From the NCBI GenBank assembly GCA_037447655.1, contig JBBHKE010002913.1:1-17979 (forward strand): 17,979 bases of DNA. Direction: 5' to 3'. The notes under the pieces were generated by a model that was not told the origin of the DNA, did no database searches, and saw only the letters and a program-made list of their open reading frames with translations. Both the position numbers and the translations under genes were made by a program. Shown one piece after another: positions 8,284-17,780 of this stretch; the stretch's first letter is position 1, and the number at the start of each line of letters is the position of its first letter. Source of the stretch: Zygnema cylindricum. Taxonomy: Eukaryota > Streptophyta > Zygnematophyceae > Zygnematales > Zygnemataceae.

Positions 8284-8898
8284 TGCTCTATACTCTGGTG
8301 TTTTGCACTCAGATGAGTTGTGGCATAAAAGATTAGGCCATTTAAACTATGATAGTTTGAGAATAATGGTCCTTGCTGGCAAAATAAAGGGTGTATCAAT
8401 CACAGATCAGCCGGTCAAAATATGTGTTGGTTGCGCTTTAGGCAAAATTCTGAGACTGCCATTTCCTAATGAGTTTGAGCATCGGTCAACAAAACTTTTA
8501 TAACAAATTCATTCGGATGTTTTTGGTCGTGCGAAGGTTCCTCCTACCAGGGGGATGAAATATATGGTCACATTTACACATGATTTCTCGAGGTTTACAA
8601 AAGTTTACTTCATGATAGAAAAGAGCGAAGGGTTTGGTCACTTCAAACACTATAAAGCATGGGTTGAAAAGCTTCATAATTTACCTATTTTGCAGCTCAG
8701 ATCGGACAATGGTGGTGAATATACATCAAAGGAATTTGAAACCTTTTTACTCGAGGAGGGAATAAGTCATCTATTGACTATTCCATATTCACCGGAACAA
8801 AATGGGGTGTCGGAGAGACTAAATAAAACTCTCACGGAGAGCTCTCGCTCGATGCTTGCGGATAAAAATGTGGATCCGAAATTCTGGGCTGAGGGGAG
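8284..8898 (+). pseudogene. Integrase pseudogene: zinc finger and DDE core, truncated at the polypurine tract
   Basis: Same frame as protease. The N-terminal HHCC finger has His at 8324 and 8339 (LWHKRLGH) and Cys at 8423 and 8432 (CVGC). A TAA stop at 8501-8503 interrupts the link to the catalytic core. The core keeps all three acidic residues: Asp at 8516 (HSDVFG), Asp at 8705 (SDNGGEY) and Glu at 8813 (QNGVSER), with exactly 35 residues between the last two, as in D,D-35-E integrases. The frame stays open to WAE (8885-8893) and then runs into GAGGGGAG and the 3' LTR. The C-terminal domain and all of reverse transcriptase and RNase H are gone. The deletion joined this codon to the polypurine tract, possibly through a shared GAG or AG. 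Confidence 0.9.
8888..8898 (+). other. Polypurine tract for plus-strand priming
   Basis: GAGGGGAG (8891-8898) lies directly against the TG of the 3' LTR, the position required of a polypurine tract. Its first bases are shared with the truncated integrase codons, so the deletion endpoint falls within or just before it. Its survival means the element kept both cis sites needed for reverse transcription. Confidence 0.75.
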
Positions 8899-9636
8899 TG
8901 TTTTTTTTGGAAAGCTTTCACTCTCAACAGAGAGAGCGACGCAGCAACATAGCAGTGCAGCACCGCAGCAGCACAGCAGCTGCTATGCACACAGAGCAGC
9001 GCAGCAGCAGAGCAGCGCAACAACAGAGCAATGCAGCAGCGCAGTTGCTATGCAGAGAGAGCAGCGCAGCAACTAAGCTGCGACACATACACGACAACGC
9101 AACTGCGGTCACTTTGGATATGATTGAGTACGCACAACGCAGCTGCGATTGATACGAATCAAGTCAATGGACCTCAACTTAGTGGGTAGCTTAGATGTAG
9201 CTCAATGGTAGCTTAGTGGTAGCGCAGTGGCATCTCACTGGTAGCTCAGTGGTAGCTTAGAATTAGCTAGGCAGCTTGACGTTCCTCTCGAAAACCTTAG
9301 TATTGTCGGTACAACACTAGTATAAGACTTAGGACTTAGAACACATGATGTATCGAGACTTCCAAGTAGTAAAACTACAAGCAATTTTTGGGAAACTTTT
9401 GAGTATTATATCTTGAGTGTTTTCGGGTCAATTCTACTGAAACTTTGGAAGTTGTCAGTGTTTATGCTGCTCTATATTTTGATAGAGCTTTGTGAAGTTT
9501 GGATGCGTGTATTAGATTTGGTGAGCACTTGTAAAAAGCTGTTTTGTAAGATTCTTGATAGCTTCTGAGAGTGTATCATGTCTACTTCTACTACTACTGT
9601 TGCTCCTCCACCTGCACCGGTGTTTGTAGAACAACA
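8899..9636 (+). repeat. 3' LTR of the copia element (738 bp)
   Basis: Starts TGTTTTTTTTGGAAAGCTTTC (one change from the expected TGTTG) and ends GAACAACA. It repeats the 5' LTR layout: GCA-rich tract (about 8935-9075), 11-bp seven-unit array (9185-9261), conserved TATATC (9407-9412) and the gag leader ATG (9578). The last 375 bp (9262-9636) align without net gaps to 6607-6981, with about 40 mismatches by hand count. It is about 37 bp shorter, close to one 36-bp GCA-rich unit. The gag leader frame runs on into satellite for about 160 bp, which is accidental. Confidence 0.93.
9185..9261 (+). repeat. 11-bp x 7 tandem array, 3' LTR copy
   Basis: Seven 11-bp units related to GGTAGCTCAGT, matching the count at 6530-6606. 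Individual units have drifted (TGTAGCTCAAT, GGTAGCGCAGT, GGCATCTCACT). Unit number and register are preserved, so the array already had seven units when the element inserted. Confidence 0.88.
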
Positions 9637-9641
9637 AAAAA
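9637..9641. repeat. 5-bp target-site duplication, right copy (AAAAA)
   Basis: AAAAA directly after the CAACA end of the 3' LTR, identical to 6202-6206, followed by TAGTTAAAA of the interrupted B monomer. The target is A-rich, so the duplication could be longer or shorter by a base without being noticed; five fits copia integrases. Confidence 0.88.
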
Positions 9642-11307
9642 TAGTTAAAAAATACCCTAAACCATGTTTTTTACACAAATTTGAGTTTGCGCTAACAAGG
9701 ATATTTGTAACAAACAACGTTTATTGTTCATTTTCACAAAATGAGGTAGAAGTAACTCCAAACCATGTTTATAACACAAGTTTGGGTTTGCGCTAACAAC
9801 AATAGTGATATCAAACACTTTATGTTGTTAACACTCACAAAAATAGTTAAATCAAACCCTAAACCATGTTTCTAACACAAATATTAGTTTGCCCTAACAA
9901 CATTTATTGTTCAAGGTCACAAAAAGAGGTAAAAGCAACTCTGAAACATGTTTATAACACAAGTTTCTCTTTGCGCTAACAACAATAGTGGTTACAAACA
10001 CTTTATATTGTTAACGCTCACAAAATTAGTAAAAGAAAACCCTAAACCATGTTTTTTACACAAATTTGAGTTAGCGTGACAAAGATACTTATAACAAACA
10101 ACAATTATTGTTCATGATCACAAAAAGAGGTAAAAGTAACACCGAACTATGTTTGTAACACAAGTTTGTGTTTGCGCTAACAACAATAGTGGTAACATAC
10201 ACTTTATATTGTTAACGCTCACAAAAAAAGTTAAAAAAAACCCTAAACCCTGTTTCTTACACAAATTTGAGTTTGCGCTAACAAAGATATTTGTAACAAA
10301 CATCGTTTATTGCTCGCAAAGACAAAAAGAGATAAAATTAACTTTGAACCATGTTTATAACATAAATTTGTGTTTCGGCTAATAACAATAGTCGTAACAA
10401 ACACTTTATACTGTTAACACTCACAAAAATAGTTAAAAAAAACCCTAGACCAATTTTTTAACACAAATTTGAGTTTGCTCTAACAAATATATTTGTAACA
10501 AGCAACATTTATTGTTCGCGGTAACAAAAAGAGGTAAAATAAACTCTCAACCATGTTTATAACACAAGTTTGTGTTTGCGTTAACAACGGTAGTGGTAAC
10601 AAACACCTTATATTGCTAACGCTCACAAAAATAGTTAAAAAAAAACTCTAAACCATGTTTTTAACACAAATTTGAGTTTGCGCTAACAAAAATATATGTA
10701 ACAAACAACATTTATTGTTCGCGGTCACAAAAAGAGGTAAAATTAACCCTCAACCATGTTTATAACACAAGTTTTTGTTTGCGCAAACAAAAGTTGTGCT
10801 ATCAAACATATTATATTGTTAAAGCTAACAAAAATAGTTAATAAAAACCCTAAACAATGATTCTAACACAAATTTGAGTTTGAGCTAACAAAGATATTTG
10901 TAACAAACAACGTTTATTGTTCCTGGTCGCAAAAAGTGGAAAAACTAACTTCAAACCATGTTTATAACATATGTTTGTGTTTGGGCTAACAAAAAAAGTG
11001 GTAACAAACACTTTAATCAGTTAACACTCACTAAAATAGTTAAAAAACACCCTAAACCATATTTCTAACACAAATTTGAGTTTGCGATAACAAAGATATT
11101 TGTAACAAACAACGTTTATTGTTTGCCGTCACAAAAGAGATAAAATTAAATCTGAACCATTTTGATAACACAAGTTTGTGTTTGCGCTAACAACAATAGT
11201 GGTAACAAACACTTTATATTTTTAAACTCACAAAAATAGTTAAAAAATACCCTAAACCATGTATTTTACATAAATTTGAGTTTGCGCTAACAAGGATAAT
11301 TATAACA

Positions 11308-11705
11308 AACAACGTTTATTGTTCGCGATCACAAAAGAGATAAAATTAACTCCAAACCATGTTTATAACACATTTTTGTGTTTGCAATAAAACTATATTC
11401 TATCAAACACTTTATATTGTTAACTCTCACAAAAAAAGCTAAAAACAACCCTAAACCAAGTTCCTAACACAAATTTGGATATAGGCTAACAAGGATATTT
11501 GAAACAAACAACGTTTATTGTTCGCGATCACAAAAGAGATAAAATTAACTCCAAACCATGTTTATAACACAATTTTGTGTTTGCAATAAAACTATATTCT
11601 ATCAAACACTTTATATTGTTAACTCTCACGAAAAAAGCTAAAAACAACCCTAAACCAAATTCCTAACACAAATTTGGATATAGGCTAACAAGGATATTTG
11701 AAACA
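11308..11705 (+). repeat. Recent 199-bp dimer duplication
   Basis: 11308-11506 and 11507-11705 are tandem copies of one 199-bp dimer that differ at only a handful of positions. They share variants rare elsewhere: GATCACAAAAGAGATAAAAT, GCAATAAAACTATATTCTATC, AAGCTAAAAACAACCC and TTTGGATATAGGCTAACAAG. Neighbouring dimers lack this set. Such similarity between adjacent units, above the array average, indicates a local duplication younger than the rest. Confidence 0.85.
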
Positions 11706-13543
11706 AAAAACGTTTATTGTTTGCGGTCACAAAAAGAGGTAAAATATTACACAAGTTTATGTTTGCGCTAACAATAGTGGTAACAAAAACTGTATATTGT
11801 TAACGCTCACAAAAATAGTTAAAAAAACCCTAAACCATGTTTCTAACACAAACTTGAGTTTGCGATAACTAAGATATTTGTAACAAAAAACGTTTATTGT
11901 TCATGGTCACAAAAAGAGGCAGAATAAACACCGAACCATGTTTATAACACAAGTTTGTGTTTGCGCTAACAACAATAGTGGTAACAAACACTTAATATTG
12001 TAAACACTCACAAAAATAGTTAAAAAAACCCTAAACCACGTTTATAACACAAATATGAGTTTGCGCTAACAAAGATATTTGTAATAAACAACGTTTATTG
12101 TTTGCGGTCACAAAAAGGGAAAAAATAAACTCCGAAAAAATGTTTATAACACAAGTTTGTGTTTGCGCTAACATCAATAGCAGTAACAAACACTTTATTT
12201 TGTTAACGCTCACAAAAATAGTTAAAAAAAAGCCAAAACCAAGTTTCTAACACAAATTTGAGTTTTTGCTAACAAATATATTTGTAACAAACATCGTTTA
12301 TTGTTCTCGGTCACAAAAAGAGGTAGAATAAACTCCGAACCATGTTTATAACACAAATTTGAGTTTGCGCTAACAACAATAGTGGTAACAAACACTTTAT
12401 ACTGTTAAAGCTCACAAAAATAGTTAAAAAAAACCCTAAACCATGTTTCTAACACAAATTTGAGTTTGCGCTAACAAAGATATTTGTAACAAACGACGTT
12501 TTTTGTTCGCGGTCACAAAAACAGGTAAAATAAACACCAAACCATGTTTATAACACAAGTTTGTTTTTGCGCTAAGTACAATAGTGGTAACAAACACTTC
12601 ATATTGTAAACACTCACAAAAATAGTTAAAAAAAACCCTAAACCATGTTTCTTACACAAATTTGAGTTTAACCTAACAAAGATATTTGTAACAAACTACG
12701 TTTATTGTTCGCGATCTCAAAAAGAAGTAAAATAAACTCCGAACCATGTTGATAACACAAGTTTGTGTTTGGGCTAACAACAATAGTGGTAACAAACACT
12801 TTATATTGTTAACGCTGACAAAAATAGTTAAATAAAACCCTAAACCATGTTTCTAACACAAATTTGAGTTGGCGCTAACAAAGATATATATAACAAACAA
12901 CGTTTATTGCTTGCGGTCACAAAAAGAGGTAAAATGAACTATGACCTATGTTGATAACATAAGTTTAAGTTTGAGCTAACAACAATAGTGGTAACAAACA
13001 CTTTATATTGTTAACACTCACAAAAATAGTTAAAAAAAATCCTAAACCATGTTTTTAACACAAATTTGAATTTGCACTAACAAAGATATTTGTAACAAAT
13101 AACATTTAATGTGTGCGGTAACAAAAAGAGGTAAAATAAACTCCGAACCAAGTTTACAACACAAGTTTTTGTTTGCGCTAACAACAATAGTGCTATCAAG
13201 CATTTTATACTGTTAACACTAACAAAAACAGTTAAAAAAAACCCTAAACCATGTTTCTAACACAAATTTGAGTTTGCGCTAACAAATATATTTGTAACAA
13301 ACAACGTTTATTGTTCGCGGTCACAAAAAGAGGTAAAATAAACTTTGAACCATGTTTATAACACTAATTTGTGCTGTAACAATAGTGGTAAAAAACACTT
13401 TATATTGTTAACGCTCACAAAAATAGTTAAAAAAAACCCTAAACCACGTTTCTAACACAAATTTGAGTTTGAGCTAATAAAGATTTTTTAGAAAACAACG
13501 TTTATTGTTCACGGTCACAAAAAGTGAAAAATTTAACTTCAAA

Positions 13544-13596
13544 CCATCTTTATAATACAATAGTGCTATCAAACATTTTATAAAAAAAAACCTAAA
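13544..13596 (+). repeat. 53-bp remnant monomer with two deletions
   Basis: A B-type monomer starting CCATCTTTATAATACAATAG and ending AAAAAAACCTAAA. It lacks a segment spanning CACAAGTTTGTGTTTGCGC and a second one around TATTGTTAACGCTCAC. It is preceded by the variant tail AAAAAGTGAAAAATTTAACTT. The first deletion and the tail match the 78-bp monomers at 14101 and 14478, so this looks like a further shortened member of the same lineage. Confidence 0.75.
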
Positions 13597-13971
13597 CCAT
13601 GTTTCTAACACAAATTTGAGTTTGCACTAACAAAAATATTTGTAACAAACAACATATATTGTTTGCGATCACAAAAAGAGGTATAATAAACTCTCAACCA
13701 TGTTTATAACACAAGTTTGTGTTTGCGTTAACAACAGTAGTGGTAACCAACACTTTATATTGTTAACGCTCACCAAAATAGTTAAAAAAAACCCTAAACC
13801 ACGTTTCTAACACAAGTTTGAGTTTGCGCTAACAAAGATATTTGTAACAAACAACGTTTATTGTTCGAGGTCACAAAAAGAGGTAAAATTAATTCCAAAC
13901 CATGTTTAAAACACAAGTTTGTGTTTGCGCAAACAACAATAGTGGAAACAAACAGTTTATATTGTTAACGC

Positions 13972-14246
13972 TCACAAAAATTGTTAAAAGAAACCCTAAA
14001 CCACGTTTCTAACACAAATTTGAGTTTGTGCTAACAAAGATTTTGTAATAAACAACGTTTATTGTTCCCGGTGACAAAAAGTAGAAAAATTAACTTCAAA
14101 CCATGTTTATAATAATATAGTGCAATCAAACATTTTATAATGTTAACGCTAACAAAAATAGATAAAAAAAACCTTAAACAATGTTTCTAACACAAATTTG
14201 AGTTTGCGCTAACAAAGATATTTGTAACAAACAATGTTTATTGTTC
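13972..14246 (+). repeat. 377-bp-spaced duplication, copy 1, with a 78-bp deleted monomer
   Basis: Matches 14349-14623 at a constant offset of 377 bp. Shared variants include TCACAAAAATTGTTAA, AAAGATTTTGTAATAAAC, AAAAAGTAGAAAAA and ATAATAATATAGTGC. The B monomer at 14101-14178 is 78 bp, lacking about 23 bp that include the GTTTGCGCTAACAA core. The offset of 377 is roughly four monomers minus that deletion. Confidence 0.85.
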
Positions 14247-14348
14247 TCGTTCACAAAAAGAGGTAAAATAAACACTGATCCATGTTTAATACACAAGTTT
14301 GTGTTTGCGCTAACAATAGTGATAACAAACACTTTATATTGTTAACAT

Positions 14349-14623
14349 TCACAAAAATTGTTAAGAGAAACCCTAAACCACATTTCTAACACAAATTTGA
14401 GTTTGTGCTAACAAAGATTTTGTAATAAACAACGTTTATTGTTCCCGGTCACAAAAAGTAGAAAAAATAAGTTCAAACCATGTTTATAATAATATAGTGC
14501 TATCAAACATTTTATAATGTTAACGCTAACAAAAATAGATAAAAAAAACCTTAAACAATGTTTCTAACACAAATTTGAGTTTGCGCTAACAAAGATATTT
14601 GTAACAAACAATGTTTATTGTTC
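14349..14623 (+). repeat. 377-bp-spaced duplication, copy 2
   Basis: Copy of 13972-14246, including an identical-length 78-bp B monomer at 14478-14555 with the same deletion endpoints. After about 14623 the two diverge (GCGGTCACAAAATTAGG here against TCGTTCACAAAAAGAGG in the first copy). Confidence 0.85.
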
Positions 14624-14839
14624 GCGGTCACAAAATTAGGTAAAAAAACCTTGAACCATGTTTATAACAAGAGTTTATGTTTGCGCTAACAACAATAGTG
14701 GTAACAAACACCTTATATTGTTAACCATCACAAAAATAGTTAAAAATAACCCTAAACCATGTTTCTAACACAAATTTGAGTTTGTGCTAACAAAGATATT
14801 TGTAACAAACAACGTTTATTGTTAACGGTCACAAAAAGA

Positions 14840-15140
14840 GGTAATACTAACTCTGAACCATGTTAATAACACAAGTTTGTGTTTGCGCTAACAACAATAG
14901 TGGTAACACACACTTTATATTGTTAACGCTTACAAAAATAGTTAACCAAAACCCTAAATCATGTTTCTAACACAAATTTGAGTTTGCGCTAACAAAGGTA
15001 TTTGTAACAAACAAAGTATATTGTTTGTGGTCACAAAAAGATGTCAAAGTAACACCGAACCATGTTTATGACACAAGTGTGTGTTTACGCTAACAACAAT
15101 AGTGGTAACAAATACCTTATATTGTTAACGCTCACAAAAA
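14840..15140 (+). repeat. Satellite block shared with the left arm (copy 2 of 3)
   Basis: Carries the linked variants CCATGTTAATAACACAAG, GGTAACACACACTTTA, AGTTAACCAAAACCC, ACAAAGGTATTT and AAAGATGTCAAAGTAACACC, in the same order as 5905-6201. A third, partly eroded set starts near 17271 (GGTAACACACAC, ACAAAGGTATTT, GAGGTCAAAGTTACACC). Confidence 0.75.
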
Positions 15141-17780
15141 TAGTTAAAAAAAAACCCTAAACAATGTTTCAAACACAAATATGAGTTTGCCCAAACAAAG
15201 ATATTTGTAACAAACAATGGTTATTGTTCGTGATCACAAAAAGAAGTAAAAAAAACACCAAACAATATTTATAACAAAAGTTTGTGTTTGCACTAATAAC
15301 AATAGTGATATCAAACACTTTATAACACTTTATATTGTTAACACTCACAAAAATTATTAAAAAAAAACCTAAACAATGATTCTAACTCAAATTTGAGTTT
15401 GCGCTAATAAAGATATTTGTAACAAAAAACGTTTATTGTTCACGGTCACAAAATGAGGTAAAAGTAACTCCAAACCATGTTTATAACACATGTTTGTGAT
15501 TGCGCTAACAACAATAGTGGTAACAAACACTTTATATAGTTAACGCTCACAAAAATAGTTAAAAAAAACTCTAAACCGTGTTTCTTACACAAATTTGAGT
15601 TTATGCTAACAAAGATATTTGTAACAAACAATTTATTGTTCGCGGTCACATAAAGAGGTAAAAGTAACACCGAACCATGTTTATAACACAAGTTTGTGTA
15701 TTACTAACAACAATAATAGCAACAAACACATTATATTTTTAACGCTCACAAAAATAGTTAAAAAAAACCCTAATCCATGTTTCTTACACAAATTTGAGTT
15801 TGCGCTAGCAAATATATTTCTAATAAACATTGTTTATTGTTGCTAATCACAAAAAGAGGTAAAATAAACTCTAGACCATATTTGTAACACAAGTTTATGT
15901 TTGCCCTAACAACAATAGTGGTAACAAAAACTTTATATTTTTAACGCTCACAAAAATTGTTAAAAAAAATCCTAAACAATGCTTCTAACACAAATTTGAG
16001 TTTGCGCTAACAAAGATATTTGTAACAAACAACGTTTATTGTTCTTGGTCACAAAAAGAGGTAAAAGTAACACTGAGCCATGTTTATAACACAAATTTGT
16101 GTTTGCCCTAAGAATAATAGTGGTAACAAACACTTTATATTGTTAAAGCTCACAAAAATGTTTAAAAAAAACCCTAAACCATGTTTTCTAACACAAATTT
16201 GAGGTCGCCCTAATAAAGATATTTGTAAGAAACAACATTTATTGTTCCTAGTTACAAAAAGAGGTAAAAGAAACACAGCACCATGTTTATAACACAAGTT
16301 TGTGTTTGCGCTAACAACAATAGTGGTAACAAACACTTTATATTGTGAAGGCTCGCAAAAAAATATAAAAAAAACCCTAAAAAATGTTTCTAACACAAAT
16401 TTGAGTTTGCCCTAACAAAGATATTTGTAACAAACAGCGTGTATTGTTCCCAATCACAAAAAGAGGTTAAACAAACTTTCGACCATGTTTGTAACACAAG
16501 TATGTGTTTGCGCTAACAACAATAGTGGTCACAAGCACTTTATATTGTTAACGCTCAAAAAAATAGTTTAAAAAACTCTAAACCATGTTTCTTACACAAA
16601 ATTGAGTTTACGCTAACAAAGATATTTGTAGCAAACAATGTTTATTGTTCGCAGTCACATAAAGAGGTAAAAGTAACACCTAACCATGTTAATTAAACAA
16701 GTTTGTGTTTATGCTAACAACAATAATTGTAACAAACACTTTATATTGTTAACGCTCACAAAAATAGTTAACAAAAACCCTAAACTATGTTTCTTACACA
16801 AATTTGAGATTGTGCTAACAAAGATATTTGTAACAAACAACGTTTATTTCTAGCGGTCATAGAAAGAGGTAAAATAAACTCTGAACCATGTTTATATTAC
16901 AAGTTTGTGTTTGCGCTAACAACAATAGTGGTAACAAACAAACTATATTGTTAACGCTCACAAGATTAGTTAAAATAAACCCTTAACCATGTATCTTACA
17001 CAAATTAGAGTTTGCGCTAACAAAGATATTTGTAACAATCAACGTTTATTGTTCGCATTCACAAAAAGAGATAAAAGCAACTCCAAACCATGTTTATTAC
17101 ACAAGATTATGTTTGCGCTCGCAACAATAGTGGTATCAAACACTATATATTGTTAACGCTCACAAAAAAAGTAAAAAAAAACCCTAATCTATGTTTATTA
17201 CAGAAATTTGAGTTTGCTCTAACAAAGATATTTGTAACAAACAACGTTTATTGTTCAAGGTCACAAAAAGAGGTATTTGTAACTCTGAACCATGTTAATA
17301 ACACAAGTTGTGTTTGCGCTAACAACAATAGTGGTAACACACACTTTATATTGTTAACGCTTACAAAAATAATTAAAAAAAACCCTAAACCAAGTTTCTA
17401 ACACAAATTTGAGTTTGCGCTAACAAAGGTATTTGTAACAAACAACGTTTATTGTTCAAGGTCACAAAAAGAGGTCAAAGTTACACCGAACCATGTTTAT
17501 AACACAAGTGTGTGTTTATGCATACAACAATAGTGGTAACAAACACTTTATATTGTTAACGCTCACAAAAATAGTTAAATAAAACCCTAAACCATTTTTC
17601 TAACAAGATATTAGTTTGCACTAACAAATATATTTGTAACAAACGACATTTATTGTTCCAGGTCACAAATAGAGGTAAAAGTAACTCCGAACAATGTTTA
17701 TAACAAATGTTTGTGTTTGCGCTAACAACAATAGTGGTAACAAACACTTTATATTGTTAACACTCTCTAAATTAGTTAAA

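Larger units (their letters stand above)
6207..9636 (+). mobile_element. Internally deleted Ty1/copia LTR retrotransposon inserted in the satellite
   Basis: A complete-ended but gutted element of 3430 bp: 5' LTR (775 bp), primer-binding site, gag, protease, integrase zinc finger and core, polypurine tract, 3' LTR (738 bp), flanked by AAAAA duplications. Gag, protease and integrase lie in that order in one frame, which is Ty1/copia order. The integrase C-terminus, reverse transcriptase and RNase H are missing; the 1917-bp interior is well under half of the usual 4 kb or more. Five in-frame stops (7088, 7139, 7301, 7832, 8501) and altered motif residues make it inactive. The ends, primer site and polypurine tract are intact, so it could have been mobilised by another element's enzymes if the deletion came before insertion. 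The last 375 bp of the LTRs differ at about 40 positions by hand count. I do not assign a named copia lineage. Confidence 0.95.
9642..17780 (+). repeat. Right arm of dimeric 101/202-bp satellite array
   Basis: About 80 monomers continuing the A/B alternation in the same orientation and in register with the left arm: the B monomer split by the retroelement is completed here and followed by an A. CCCTAAACC recurs once per dimer at the B-to-A junction. Unit length varies more than in the left arm, with shortened monomers near 9889 (A unit), 11740, 13350, 13544, 14101 and 14478, and a small internal duplication of ACTTTATA at about 15315-15340. The array ends in a B monomer at about position 90 of the unit, after ATTAGTTAAA at 17780. 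No gene is supported in this stretch. ORFs of 60-115 codons on either strand reuse the same short translated repeat in shifting frames. Confidence 0.97.

Noticed and set aside
15446-16396. ORFs of 81-115 codons on the minus strand of the satellite with recurring FVSANSNLCKKHG-like peptides
   Set aside because: They are translations of the satellite itself. The dimer (202 bp) is not a multiple of three, so frames rotate and only indels keep them open. No start context or conserved domain is visible, and the same peptide appears wherever the repeat does.
17090-17401. 103-codon + strand ORF in the right arm
   Set aside because: Three satellite monomers translated in sequence; no feature beyond the repeat.
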